A stretch of DNA of 64,000 nucleotides. Origin: Diprion similis (Eukaryota > Arthropoda > Insecta > Hymenoptera > Diprionidae). The notes beneath the pieces are model-generated. The model ran no database searches and was not told the DNA's origin. It was given only the letters and a program-made list of their open reading frames with translations. Both the position numbers and the translations under genes were made by a program. Positions 37,304-50,543 of the stretch are shown in pieces; the first letter of the stretch is position 1, and the number at the start of each line of letters is the position of its first letter. The stretch spans positions 3,410,001-3,474,000 of the forward strand of contig NC_060110.1 in the NCBI RefSeq assembly GCF_021155765.1, written 5' to 3'.

Positions 37304-39639
37304 TGCCAGCGGAATGAATTCTCAGGTTCAAATGCAGAAAACTATTACAGAATTATACAAAAACTATTGAATAATGGTAAACGTGAATTAAAAGAAAAAC
37401 TGTTCTCTTCGATCGTTTAGAAATGTTCTTAATTTTTGTGTTCTGGAAAAAAATCCCCCAACTCGTAACGATTGTTAAGAAAAAGCTTTGATGCAGGGAT
37501 AATGATAATATATAGATAATTACTCATTAAATAAATGAATCCGTTTCGAACACGTGCAGCACTGACTGTATTACACTGTTTACAAAACGTTTACGATATG
37601 ACAAAGAAGAAAACAATTTCTGTCGTGATAAATATTGTACGTACGTACAATGACAATGAATGCTGATTTCCTATTCTTTTACATTTATTGTTAGCAATAA
37701 GCATCCATTTTTTTCTTTTTCTTTTCTTTTTTTCTTTGTTTGTCACATGTACGGAGGTCCCTTCATTCTAGTTTTATTCAATCACAGTCAAATTGAAAGA
37801 GAGAATGTGACAATAATTTTTCTGAAAATCCAAAATCTTGGTGAAGCAAGATCCGAGGTTGTAGAAATTCAAGCAATTCAATAAAAAGTGTACCGGGAGA
37901 AATTCTCAGAATCAGTTGTGCTTACTATAAAGTCCTCGACTACTTTCATTTTTTACTATAACTGAAAAATACAGTCCTGGGTATAAAATGAAAATGGGTT
38001 TTATAGCTATAACCAGAAAATCTGGTGAATATTCTGTTTGACGATGATCGTTATTAGTATTCTAAATATTGGGATAATTTAATGGTGGTGTAACAATAAA
38101 GTGATATTAAAGTCTTGCTTAACCTAAAAAATTTAATGAAGTAGATAAATAAAAAATTATGTAATTTTGAAACATTGGATAAATCAGTTCGAGAGGTATT
38201 TAAAGAGAAGCTAATCATTGGAATTTTGAATAATGTTGCGGTGGGTAGAATATGTAGTATTGATAATTGTGATTTCGTCCAATGTTAACAATATTTAAAA
38301 CGCTTTCGTTATATCAATAACAATTTTGTTATAATTTTCTATTAATTATAATAAATCAAATTTCTTTAAAACATCAAATATCTCTTAGTTGGAGACAAAG
38401 CGTTTGAACAGTCCCTTTTTTTAGATCATTTGGATTTCAACTTTACAGTGAAAATTTTTATTTACAAATCTTTTATTCCTTACTTTTCTGGTTGACAGAG
38501 CGAAAGAAATGAGAGGTCTTTTTGTTAGTTTACGAACGCTCCATCTATTGCCGTGATTGATACTCATGAGCATGAATGATCGATCCACCTGCGTAACGAA
38601 TGCTGATTTCAAATAACCGTTACGGCGCAGACACGCGGACTTTCCGAAAAGGTCAGCTTTGGATAAGATTCTTATGGAAGAGAGACAAATATTTACTAGT
38701 AAAAAGTGTAAAATAGCTCTGAACAGTATGAATAAACCTAATATAATAAATAGGTGGATGGTTTTCACAGTGTCCATTTGCAAACTACTTAATAAATTTG
38801 TATTTTTATGCATGTTCCTCGGAGCGTTATAAACATAAGCACTTTAGTCACGGTCAAAAAGGTGTTTAAGGGCTGGTATTTTGGCCTAGAGGTTTAAATT
38901 TTAGGCATTTTTCTCAGCGAGATAAAAATAGAAATAAAAAACATTTGTACGATTCATTTTTTTTTTTTCAAAACCTTCATTGATGTTTCAAAAATGCATA
39001 AAAAATACGCCAAAAAAAAAAAAAAAAATCATATATACAAAAAGTTACAGGATGGTAAAGTGGTGGTTACAAAAAAAAAGGCGCGTCCTGGTCGACATGT
39101 TTTTGACTCTTGTAGCGTTCCAAAAACAAAAATCTAAACAAATTTTTTACCAGTAAAGACGTCTTAATAGTCTGGAGCACGGGAAAATTAAAAAAAAATT
39201 TTCACAAAATGCCGACGATTTGAAATTTTTTTTTTTTATATTGTGCCCCTGTTTTTTGACCTCTCCGAAATTTTTAAAAATAGTAACAACATTTTAAAGC
39301 GTAATAAAACTGACAGCACTAAAGATTCCATGCGGTATTATCAAGTTCTTGTACGAAATTGCATGTGCTTAAAAATAAAATATTTAAAGCTACCTCTTAA
39401 TGTATAATGGGTAAAATGGGCACAATTTTAATGGGCACACGTTTGATTCAAGTTAGCTTTGAATAGTTATTATTGATAGGGAAAGGTTCGCAAATAACCA
39501 ATGATTATACATATAATATAGCTGAAAGATACTAAACTTTTCGCTTTATTTTGTGCTTTGAAATTTGAAAAATGCAGGTTTATTCAAGATTTACATTCAA
39601 TTTTTGAGATATTGTGGTAATTTTTTTTTTTTTTTGGTT

Positions 39640-40130
39640 TTAGGAGGGATTGTGATGATTTCGCGAATATAGCGAGCGCTATGAGTGACGATTATGACCA
39701 ACAAGATCTACAATCAACTACTATTTGAACTGAAGAAGAAGCCAACAACAACTTTTAAAAAAGTCCTCACTGACTGGATTATCAACCAAGGATTAAGCTT
39801 TGACCCCAAGCTGACAGCAAACTGAAACACTAAAATACTAATCTAGTCTAGAACGCCATTAAGAACCGGAACACTCTCCAGATACGGAAAAGTTCCCACA
39901 ACTTATGTAGAATGCAATGCCATTCATTGAAACTTTGATATAAATCACACAACAGCAGACTACACATAAGAATGAAACAACAACACAAAAACACGAAATG
40001 TAATAAAAATGTCACGCAACATCACTGACCCTCCACATTCATGAAAAAACACACATATTATACAAATTTATTAGATGTAAGGAAAATCAAATAAATTAAA
40101 CTAAACTATAAATAAACAAAGTGTTGAAAA
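39640..40130 (+). mobile_element. 3' end of a truncated non-LTR retrotransposon (CR1/jockey-like)
   Basis: A 43-codon frame at 39694-39825 reads IYNQLLFELKKKPTTTFKKVL, then TDWIINQ. It resembles the conserved C-terminus of many CR1/jockey-type reverse transcriptase ORFs (a YNxLPxEL-like block followed by a FKxxLxxW block). It is followed by an AT-rich tail of about 300 bp without frames. Everything 5' of it is missing, as in a typical 5'-truncated LINE copy. The match is short, so this is tentative. Confidence 0.4.
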
Positions 40131-40205
40131 CGCACGATTTTACAGAATAAATGCAATTGTAGGAAGGTTATGGAGACTAGGTAAGCGAAACTCGGTAATG
40201 TTGGG

Positions 40206-40545
40206 TTTTCGGGGTTGTTGAAAACGAATCCGACGTCAGAATTTCAAAATTCGAGATGGCAGTTTCAATATGGCGGATTGCAAATGTAAAAATTGATCCG
40301 ATTTGCTTGAAATTTCTTCGTCAAGGGTTTTCGGAGACGCTGAAAATTAACCCAACGTCAGAATTTTTAAATTCAAAATAACCGATCCAATATGGTGGAA
40401 TAAACAAATGAAAACTGATCTGATTTGCTTAAAATTTATTACCCGAAGGTTTTCGGGGTCGCTGAAAACTAATTCAACATTAAAATTACAAAATTCAACA
40501 TGCGGAATGCATATTGTGCACTTTACACGAAATGCTTATGCGAAT
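40206..40545 (+). repeat. 122 bp tandem repeat, about 2.8 copies
   Basis: TTTTCGG starts at 40206, 40328 and 40450, a constant step of 122 bp. Each unit carries GCTGAAAA(C/T), CAACGTCAGAATTT-like, AATATGG(C/T)GGA and GATC(C/T)GATTTGCTT words. The third copy diverges after about 60 bp into GGAATGCATATTGTGCACTTT. It is satellite-like and non-coding. Confidence 0.8.
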
Positions 40546-40867
40546 CTCGTGTTTGTGAAAGTATTTTTTTTTTCTTCAATTTTTTTTTTTTATTTTACAA
40601 ATTACTCTTAGGCATCATGCTTTGGTAAATTACAAACGTTCAAAACTGAAAGTTATATTAACAGTTTATTAGAAGATAAGTTCGGTGTGAAATTCTGCGA
40701 AGCAATCGCGATTCGCTGCAATACACAGTGAAATATCAGATGTTCCCTGAGCAATAAAAAAAAACAACATAAAACAACAAAAACACCTCCCAAAAAAAAT
40801 TAAGATGAAACTAGAATCTCGCTACTTCTTCGTCATTTATAGTTCCGAATAACGCAAAGAGCGAAAT

Positions 40868-40960
40868 TGATCCAAGCATTTTGTGCAAAATGCACAGAAT
40901 GCATTCAGCATATTGAATTTTGTAATTTTGACGTTGCATTCGTTTTCAGCGACCCCTTTT
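40868..40960 (-). repeat. Inverted partner of the 122 bp array edge
   Basis: Read on the minus strand this starts GGGGTCGCTGAAAAC and continues through AAAATTACAAAATTCAA, TGCTGAATGCATTCTGTGCA and AAAATGCTT, matching 40450-40540 on the plus strand. The array edge and this block therefore form an inverted repeat around about 330 bp. The gap between the arms has no recognisable gene. Confidence 0.75.
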
Positions 40961-42002
40961 CATTTTTTACGTTTAAGAGTTTAAGTCCACACTTACAATT
41001 AGAAAGGATCAAAGTGACGCTTCTGTTTACGAGTCGTTTTTCCGACGAGTCCCAACTTTTGGGTGAAATTTTTGATTGTATAAATGCATTAATTATGCAA
41101 AATGAAAAGTAATTCTGTTTTTGAACGAAAACTCTTTCTGTCTGTGGATTTTATTTCGGTTTCGTCACCGAAGGATACGCACCGTTGTAGTATGTTCATC
41201 GCTTCCGAAGACCTTGCACGCTTTATCGTGACTCGTTGGTGGTTATATCAGTGCTTGTTGCTAGTCAATTGATTGTCTTAGAAAAAATATACGCTCGCTT
41301 ATCGGGTCTTGCAGTTATTCATTACTATTCTTTCTAATCATCAGTGATATTCTTTTGTTTTTCTGCCATTTTTTATATCAGTTTCATTGCTTATTATGCC
41401 TCTGCAGTCGTTGTAACTATTTAATTATTTTCACCACTGTACTGACGATAGTTTTCGTTGTTGTTCCCATTGGTTTTCTTCTGGTATCATTGTTTTCTCA
41501 TTATTATTTTATTATTTCTATTTTTCCAACGTAATACATCCAACTTTATATCTTGTTTTCTTGTGTCGTTTCACAATAGCGCTGCACAAGTGGCAGCTCT
41601 GACTGAAAGGCTAATAAACACGATTCCGTATCGCACACACTTTGCACAACACATAATGTTGCACCATCGAGTCAAGTTTCATGGCTCAAGTGGCTTACTA
41701 CACTCCGAATTTACCGTAGTCAAAGATTATTGTTTGTGAAATGAAACTCGTCGTCAGTTATCTTGTATAAAAATAGAAAATGTTGAACTTGTGCAATCTC
41801 GTTGTCAGGGTTTTCCGATTTTTTCGATTCTGCGATTCGATATTATTAAAAAAATTCTTGAAACTTTTTCATTATTACCGAAAACAATATCTTGCGCCTA
41901 GATATTTGCACAAGAGAATTGTAAACATTGACATAAAAAAATCAACGAGTTTTTAGAACAATTTAAACTGACAGAACTTTCTAATTCTTATCTGAAAACA
42001 GT

Positions 42003-42018
42003 TTTTTTTTTTTTTTTT
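42003..42018. repeat. Poly-T homopolymer
   Basis: A run of T in AT-rich intergenic DNA. No function is inferred. Confidence 0.9.
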
Positions 42019-42689
42019 GTAAAATCTATTATCATATTATAACAAGATAAAAATTGATGCTGAGGTTTTATTTAACTGAAAAAATGTAGTTTGCAAATTT
42101 TATACTGCAATAAATAGAAAATGTAGTATAAACAACTATAATAACACAAAGTAGTTATTTGCTGTAGATTCTCTTGTAATTCCAAGAACATCCATTTGAC
42201 TTGACCTTTCTAATAGCAATAAAAAATGAATTTTTTTTTCAGTGTAATCGGTGAAATTCTTTCCAATTAATTTATTCCAGTCGATAATCTTTGTCCACGA
42301 AAATCGTCGCAAATCTAACAAAACAAAAGCGAGACAAAAATTTCGGTAAAGTTTGTGACATAATAGAAATATGTTGTCAGGCTTCTAACTAAACTAAAAA
42401 CTTTATCTCTTTCTCGACGACGCCAAAATGTATTTGATAGAAATACTACATCATTTCTATTCGAGCTGTCTCATCACCAGACTATAATTCCGATATTATT
42501 TCTCCGAGAGACAGAGAAGAAAAAAGAAAGTAGTATAAAAAAATTCAACTCCACGAAAATTACCGGTTGTAGATAGTTAGGAACATTTGATCTAGGGAGT
42601 TACTGTCGGGCAAAATTACAGTGATACCGAACCCCAATCATTGCCAGTGACCCGTCACCAAAAAATGATAATTCAAATGAATGAAAAAC

Positions 42690-42714
42690 ATATATATATA
42701 TATATATATATATG
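42690..42714. repeat. TA microsatellite
   Basis: A run of alternating T and A. Simple sequence. Confidence 0.9.
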
Positions 42715-43644
42715 CGAAAAATGTCTGAGCACGTATATTTGTTTTGTGCAAATTATATAAGATTCTTGTGCATTTAGATAAATGAGGAACATTTGTTACG
42801 TATATATGCATGCCTCACAAGTGATCGAATGAATGTGACACACATTTGCACACATAATATCGAATTCGTAAGCAAAATATTTTTATCAATATAATCAATT
42901 GTGCACGTATGTGTAAAAAGTACAATACATATAAAGCGTGAAAAAAAACGCTCATATGTTTTTCGTATATTTATTTTTTCATGCGGGCTGCATTACAAAA
43001 CTCAAAACAGGGTTTACAGTTTTCGTCTTTTTGTATGGTTAAGCGAATTTAATCGAAGTAAAAACTGGCACATTTTAGAAATGCAGAATATTTAGTTAGA
43101 ATATGAAAATTTCATAAGCGATGAAGGTTCAAATTATTGTGTCATATGAACGTTTTGAGTGAAAATCAAGATTGTTTTAGAACAATTCGTTTCTAAGACA
43201 AAAAAGTAATATGATCGTAGCTGAAATTAATGACTGAAAACAAAAAACGCTTTGGGCTGTTACGTTGAGAAAAGTAACTCGGCAAGAGTGTTTGACCAAA
43301 ATCTGATATCCGAAATTTTGAACTCTTTCGACTTGTTCGAGAATGAACGATAGATATGCATACAGTAGAAGTCAATTTCAGCTAATATAATGCAGGCTAC
43401 GGCAGGAACGCTTGCAAAAAAAAAGTGTACGATAATAAAATAAGATGTGACGAGGAATCACGTAGTTTTTCCCTATCGTGACGTGCAGAACTGTTTATAC
43501 TTCCACAGAAAATTTTGTCATCATCGTTACGATATTCGTCATAGAGAAACCTTCAGTAGTTGCATCTAAAAATTTACAGAGAGATATTGCGTCGGAGTAT
43601 ATTCATAGCCTACTTTTACATGCGTATGAATATTTCCAAGTGTA

Positions 43645-43899
43645 TCAACTGAACATAAGTTAATCCTAATGTAGTTAAGGTTAACGATCATCCTACACGC
43701 CATCTTTGACGTGAGATCGATAATGTCCTCATAAATTTGAAAATGCACTAAATTAGACGATGCTCTTTTCTCGGTTCGATTGGCGTCTGCCTTCTGTTCA
43801 AATCGCCAATCAAAAACGAGACGGACTTTTCTTCGGTTCAATCGTAGGGCGATCATTCAGTCCTTCGTCAACCTGTGAGGACGAAAAATCGCCTCCACG
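43645..43899 (+). promoter_or_regulatory. Upstream/leader block of Or gene 1, conserved with Or gene 2
   Basis: This block resembles 57285-57550 upstream of the second Or. Shared words in order are ACATAAGTTAAT, AACGATCAT, ACGC(C/T)ATCT, AATCGCCAATCA, ACGAAAAATCG-like and CACGATGCAG. The AATCGCCAATCA word starts 99 nt before the ATG here and 98 nt before it in the other copy. Such preserved spacing suggests core promoter or leader elements carried along in the gene duplication. Function is inferred. Confidence 0.5.
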
Positions 43900-46800
43900 A
43901 TGCAGGTCAGGGTTCAGGTTTTACTTCTTTAGTACTTCATGACTTGCTTAACATATTTTGATAATTTCAGTTGAAATAGATAATGTATTGATGAATTTAT
44001 TCGCCAGTGAAAGTGTTTTGCCTCCCACAGTGCGAAACTAAGAACAAGTATTGCGATAATATTATAAAGTATTCAGTTTTCATTCAAGTTATTTGTCAAC
44101 TTTTTTCTTACATAATTTGTATGCTCCTTTGTTATTTGAGATTCAAATAATATTGGCAATTGTTTTCAAAGGTCATTCGTAGTAGCTTACAAAAGATACG
44201 ACATGAGTTTGCCAGACAATCTGAGAGTATTTTTATGTTACAAGACGTAATATCAGTATCAAAAATCAAATATGAAGTTCACGCGGAAGACTTGCAGAGT
44301 TATGAACAAGTGGTAAAGATAAGAGATGCAAGCTACTTAAACGATTAATGCCGAATGACTTTACAGTGAAAGTGCATTAGAGTAATTTGTTTGCCAAGAG
44401 TTACAACCAAGTTCAACGAACCTGGGAAAATGAGATGAATTATACTATAAAGTAACCGAAAATAGAGATCTTGTATTTCAGGTTATTCAGATAAGATAAT
44501 GGATGCTTGTACTTACTAAATAACACGAAACCGGTGTGAACTGGCTTGCCATAGCATATAGTTGGGAAATTCGGTAATCCATGATCTTTGCTTGTGTGTA
44601 CAGTAGTTTAAATACTAAATTCTGTCACAGCTAACTCGCAGCACGAGTTAAGAGCCTTAAACATATTTTCATTGTTGACAAGAATGGTTGATTAAACAAT
44701 GGCTAAAAGTGTGTTTCAATAATGAACAGAGGACAAATGCAACCTCATCTTTAGGTTATCGAATTGATTGTACTCGATGCAATTTTGATTTCATAAATTT
44801 GGAGCGTCAATTTTTGTAACGTTTCAAAACCATCCATGAAGCTTTGCATTTTATTTTTTTCAACAGGGAAACGAAATTGTCAAAGTATCAGACCTGCTGG
44901 GTTGGACTGAACGCATGTTAACGCCATTCGGCATGTGGCCTAAGGATAAACATGACCTACGTTTCGCCGTGAGTTTCGTATACATGGCCGTTCACGTGGG
45001 CATGGAATGTGCAGATTTCACGCGTCATATGGGCGACCTCCAAAATCTGTTGGACAACTTGTCCGAGACGACTATCTACATGATTTTATTTGTGAAAGTG
45101 ATCGTTTTTCACAAAAATCGGATTCTAGCCCAGATGATTGACGCCATGAATGAAGATCGTGCGGATTTCAAGAACAACAGAAGCATCAACGAGCAACGGC
45201 TGTACGCCACGTACAACGCAATGGCGAAAACATTTTTCAAAATTTTGGTACCTCTGGTATTTTCTACTGCTATTCTCTACTATTTGAGGCCTCTGGCTGG
45301 AATCATATTTGCAAGTAAGATTCATTGATTACCATACGATAAGTTAATTCGTCATTTTTCTAGGCCCACATGTGTATTTAGGTATGTGTTTGATGAATTT
45401 TCTGTCCAACGATTTTCCAGATGGAATTAATGAACGGGTTTTACGTGATTTTGATGGTAAAATCAATCGATGTGGGTTTTACCGACTCAGAACTGGTTAG
45501 AACTGAGTTGAGTTTCAGCTATCGTTGGGTTAATTGTGAAAATTGTGGCAAACTTTAGGACTGATTGTTTTAGGCCAGCCGATTTTTCTATTTAGATTTG
45601 CTAAAAACGCCTACTCAGAAAAATTAATTCCATAAAGTAACGATAAATGCAAATTCCGAAATTATTGGACAGTGCTGAGAGCGGACCTTTTCGTATTTTG
45701 GACAAGATTTTACTTTGGCATAGTGATAAACAGAAAATCGGTATCTTTTTTCAACCAGCAATAAAAATTTTATAGTATATCAACACCGCTACATTTTTTG
45801 AAAATATGATAAGGCAGTACAGAGAAAATTTCAAATCATTGTCACCATAGTGATTACAGATGGTTATTCAAACGTTAGGCACTTTTCTGTTCTTGCTTTC
45901 TCATAATGATTGGAAATATTCCACTTTCTAGGGTATCAAAAAATTGTATTCTTTCCGGGCAAAGTGGGTCGGTTTAAAAAAATGTCGAAAAAAAAACGCA
46001 CCAGTTGATTTTTGAGCTACTCCACTTTGCCTCAGCTAATCTTACTCTGAAATTTTCATATCGATCTAAGGCACTGATGGAGAAAAGACAGGTATTTTGT
46101 CATCCATCGATTACTGTGCAAAAGTATGTTTTACTATGAAAAGACCTCTTGACGAAGTGGACTGGCCAAAAATCAATACTTGATATTTATTTAGTTATGA
46201 GGGAATCGTAGGGTTGGTACCTTGAAAAGCAGTAGTTATCCTGACCAAAGAAATAGACTTACTTTGGCATAAACGCATTGATCCGTTCATTTTCATTTGA
46301 CCTAGAGTATCCAAAAACATATGATGGAATCGATGATGACAGAGAAAGATGAAAGTGGTCGGTATTTGTTAATCGAGAAATTGGTGATTGCATACTTTAG
46401 TGAGTTCACTATAGATCTTATTTTAAAATTAGCTGTACCCAACCATAATTTCCGGGACATTGAAGTCATTTTTAATTTTATACAATCCTTACAATGTAAG
46501 AGGAATCTGAACTGTTATGTGAAGTAGTTTGGTTATTTATAACCAGGTAAAACTATAATAAGCTTATTATTATGAGACTGAACAATAAGCAGAGCGTACG
46601 TGCATTTGAAAGAAAGAAAATTTGAAAAAAAATAATTAAATTTGAATTTAAAAGTCAGGCACAGTGCTTTTACATACATAGCTCAAAAAGTCTAATCAAA
46701 TGACATAACGTTTAATTGACAGTCAATATATTACCGAATTTATGGATTAACCAACCCACCTATAATATATTAGTGTATATAGACATTGTTGTCTGTCGAA

Positions 46801-49800
46801 TACCAATTGAATCTCAAGATAAAATACCATTTATGACTAAAGAGGTTGAGACAAATTATAAAAACATCAGAAAGTAAAATGATCACTATGTTGAATTTTG
46901 ACAAACGCGAATATTCACTTCCAAGAAATTCAAAATGCAAAAAGCTAAATTGTTGTAAATTCAAAATATAGAACGTTCAAAGTAGAGAAAACCAAAATAT
47001 AGAACCATCGAAATCAATAAAACTATAACAAGCACGTAAAATAAAGCTCGTGCATTTTTTATTGACTCGTTTCATCGAAAGAACATAGCCTAAGTTACTG
47101 GAGAAAGAATTTGAAAAATCGGCCGAACAGTTTTCAAGTGATTCGCGAATAAAAAACATTCAGGCAATGAATTTTATGCAATAATGTTGACCGCAATGCC
47201 TGTCACCCAGGTAGGCAGTCCCATGTTACGGGAGTGAAGTGACAGTTGCATACTTTCAGGCGTCAATTTATTATGATTTCTTTCAATTTGCAATTTGCAA
47301 TTAACGAATCGAGATGAAACAAATAGTAGGTCGTTTTTGGGAGTTTCTACTACGAAACAATCTGGGGTTGATTGAAATCGGATGAGTCGTTTTTACGCCA
47401 AGTGGGAACAATTTATTGGATAAATAAAATGCACGTCCAAAGATTAAGAAACACCAACTTTTGAATTTTTTACCATTTTGAAGCGAAATTTTAAATGCAG
47501 CGTCTATATGTACAAATAACAACAAATAATAAATCGCATCGATATGTAACATTTAGAGATCTTCTGAGCTCACGAATACAATAATTTGGGAAATAATCCA
47601 TACACTATTTATTATTATACAACGTAAGTAATAAATCGTATCGACTTTTGGCAAACAACCTCAAAACACTTGTTAAAACAAGTATATATAAAATATAAAA
47701 AATCCACTTTTTAATATTTTATTTAAAAATCATCTGACGTTGAAAAAATACGGATATTTTGGATATTTTTCGAGTGCACATGCTCATACTCATACAGAAA
47801 TGACGAGATATTGTTAATATTTAAGACGAAAATTATTCGTTCAAATAACGATTGCTTGAGGGAAACGACATTTGATAATTTGAGACTAATAAAATCGACG
47901 GAAATATTATTTTTGAAAATAATTGGCAAACCAATTCAAACGTTGGTGTAAAATCAATATCTGATCTGTTGGACACAGTTTTGATTTCATTTCGAGTATA
48001 CTATTATCTTTTGCACTTGTTCGTTATCAAGTTCTGTTATACTCATAATGAAATGACAGCCACAAGTACTACACAGCTAAAATATAACCTCACTTTCAAC
48101 TAGGTTTCAATAACCGAGAATCTATCCCGTGTAATTTACTTACCATTAATTCACGATCCGTTCAACAATCATGCTTCAAATTGATTTATAAATCAATTTT
48201 TACGGCATGGGCATTGAAAAGTCCACTTTTTGTGGCAGTTTTCGTTCCGTAAAGTGACGCTTTATACGGCAGCGGACAAAGTTGCGGAATAAAGTCTTTA
48301 TTCCGCAGTTTTGATGCGCAGTTCAAAGTGCGCATCCCAAACTGGCGAATAAAGTAGCTTCGTCGAACAGATCGCGACATAACCTCACTCTTCGTTTTGC
48401 TTTTCAATGCCCATACCGTAAAAAATATTGTACGTGGCATGCCCGTAAACCGTTTTTTGGCTCGGATAATTTCAGTACTCGCTTCCGGCTCGCCTTCAGC
48501 TCGTCCTGAAATCTTTATTCTTGCCAAAAAAACAGGCGGTTTACGGGCATGCCACATAAATAGCTATTATGTTCCGTACATCGTAAAATCCTTAAGAGAG
48601 AAAACCCATTTTTTCAGAAGTTCACAATGGTAAGAGACCCTACGTTTTACCGTACCGGACTCGTTATTCGTTCGAAATCACAGAGGTCTACACGTATGTT
48701 TTGGCCTATGTGTATCAAGGGGGGACATTGCCTCTAGTGACCGTTGGCTTGATCGGATCCGACGGTCTGTTCATAACCCTGATGCTGCATATATGTGGCG
48801 AACTTTCAATATTATCCAGCAAAATAGCTGCTCTTAAAGAAGATGAGGCAAACTTTCAACATAGTGGGATTCGGAGCATTGTTAAGAGGCATTCACGTTT
48901 AATATGGTGAGTTAATGTGTTCCAATAATATTTAAAACCAAGAGGTGAATGTCGTTGATTCCATTTCTGATCAGAATATGAAATTCCTAGGATGGCGGAG
49001 AAAATGGACAAGGCATTCACCATTGTTTTGTTGGGGCAACTGTTTGGCTCTTCCTTGCTCATTTGTCTCAATGGGTTCAATGTGATTGTGGTAAGCACTT
49101 CGCAGCTAATCGTTTTTCTTCGTGAAATTGAAAAGAGCAACGAAAAGAGACCTGTGATAAAATCTTATTTTTCCATGTGACAGAATTCCGAAAGGGTTCA
49201 GAAGACCAGTTTGATTACTTTTGCCTTCTACGAGGCCTCAATGCTGACCTTTCTCTACGCCTATTGTTTCATCGGCGAGTGTCTGATACAAGAGGTGAGG
49301 TTATTCAAACTCGCATGATAAATTGCAATTGAATCAAGGATGAATCAATTTGACCTTCTGAACTAAAATTTTGGAAAAGAAAAAAGATCGTTCGAAAAAT
49401 TTGTTAGCAATGTTATTTTCGTAATATGTGATAGAAATAAATCTGAGTAAATTCGAAAATCGCAAACTAGAATATCATCGATTTGAGAAATCATTAATTT
49501 CTGGTGTTTTTGATCTGACGTTTTTAGGCTTGTTCTCAGAAATTATGTATTTGAAAAAAAAATTACAAGTAGATTACAAATGTTCATCATCAACTAAATT
49601 CGTGCATTTTAACTATACTATAATGTAAGATTTTTTCAATGTTATTAGATGATTTATGGGAATTTGACAAGTGATCAAAATGAGCCGAAAAACATTAGTA
49701 TCGAGTCCAAACCACCGAGTTTAATCAGGTTGAACCTTCCAATTATAAAATATTTTCTCAAATTGTTGATACCTTAGTTTTCCTTACTTAAATTCGCTCA

Positions 49801-50543
49801 TATTCTTTCCAATTACATACATATTAGGGATGCTGTTTCATTGCGTTCACTGTCACTGACTCAAATATCATTCCCGATGATATTTCAAACGATTTTTCAT
49901 CCTTACCCAAGTTCGAACACCCACGATTCGGATGATCCATCCTTAGGCATAAAACCAGTCATTATTTCTCAGAGCAAACGCGTTAGAGATGCTTGTTACG
50001 AATGTGCCTGGTATGACATACCGCCACATCAAGCGAGGGATCTCATCATATGCATGGCCAGAGCTCAGCAGCCTCTTTACTTGACTGCTGGAAAAATTTA
50101 CATCTTTTCCTTGGAGAATTTCACCCAAGTAAGTCGTAATCCATAATCTATTTGGATCTGACCGTACGGTACACACGACGTTCAATGCAGTGCAATGAAG
50201 AAATGTTCGACGATTATGGACGTCCGGTTTCAATAATGCAGTATGAATCTATTCAATATTTCATCCCTACCTACTTATGTCTATATCCAGACATTGTGTT
50301 TTGTACCTGACTGCGTAGTACGGATGCATAGAAACTCAATCAATTTCCCGCACATGCATATGACTGCCGTCTATCAAGGTATTTACATGGATTAAAAATT
50401 TTCCGATATCATCTAACTCAGTGGATTTATGCGCGTGAGTTTGCCTTTAATTTATATGAAAATTAATAAATCAGTTTGATGTATTGTTACAGATTATTAA
50501 AACAACAATAGCGTATCTTTCCGTGCTGAGAACTTTAACGTGA
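43900..50543 (+). CDS. Odorant receptor 1, insect 7tm_6 family (7 exons, 386 aa)
   Basis: Exons: 43900-43905 (Met-Gln only), 44867-45314, 48618-48906, 48991-49090, 49184-49294, 49973-50128, 50493-50543; all GT-AG with agreeing phases. It is an insect olfactory receptor subunit expected to form a ligand-gated cation channel with Orco in antennal neuron dendrites; the ligand is unknown. Diagnostic blocks: an N-terminal intracellular segment then helices (LRFAVSFVYMAVHVGMECAD), HICGELSILSSKIAAL, RLIWMAEKMDKAFTIVLLGQ, AYCFIGECLIQE, CAWYDIPPHQARDLIICMAR and the C-terminal IFSLENFTQ...AYLSVLRTLT signature. Length is normal for the family. The tiny first exon is supported by an equal structure in the paralogue, though its donor is GTCAGG. 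The 3.3 kb second intron holds a MITE. Intact, no frameshift seen. Confidence 0.92.
48196..48569. mobile_element. Composite palindromic MITE, copy 2 (in Or 1 intron)
   Basis: This is a near-identical partner of 11905-12280, with the same two tandem hairpins. Copy 2 has a few substitutions and a shorter A run before CAGGCGG. It ends about 48 bp before the acceptor of the Or exon at 48618. The high identity of two copies 36 kb apart suggests recent activity. Confidence 0.85.

Larger units (their letters stand above)
26937..43640. other. 16.7 kb interval without a supportable protein gene
   Basis: I looked for in-phase exons, domain motifs and splice-bounded frames on both strands and found none I can defend. 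The longest frames fall in the CpG-rich block at 30.9-31.6 kb and have the low-complexity, Arg/Ser-rich look of stop-poor DNA. The interval should contain the ABCC 5' non-coding exon and promoter. It also holds a LINE remnant (39.7 kb), a 122 bp tandem array (40.2 kb), one copy of a dispersed repeat (37.0 kb) and homopolymers. Non-coding RNA genes cannot be excluded. Confidence 0.5.

Noticed and set aside
41572..41739. Frame with QVAALTERL, recalling ribosomal protein S15
   Set aside because: Only about eight residues fit. The following conserved S15 positions (the basic, leucine-rich C-terminal half) are absent and no neighbouring exon supports it.
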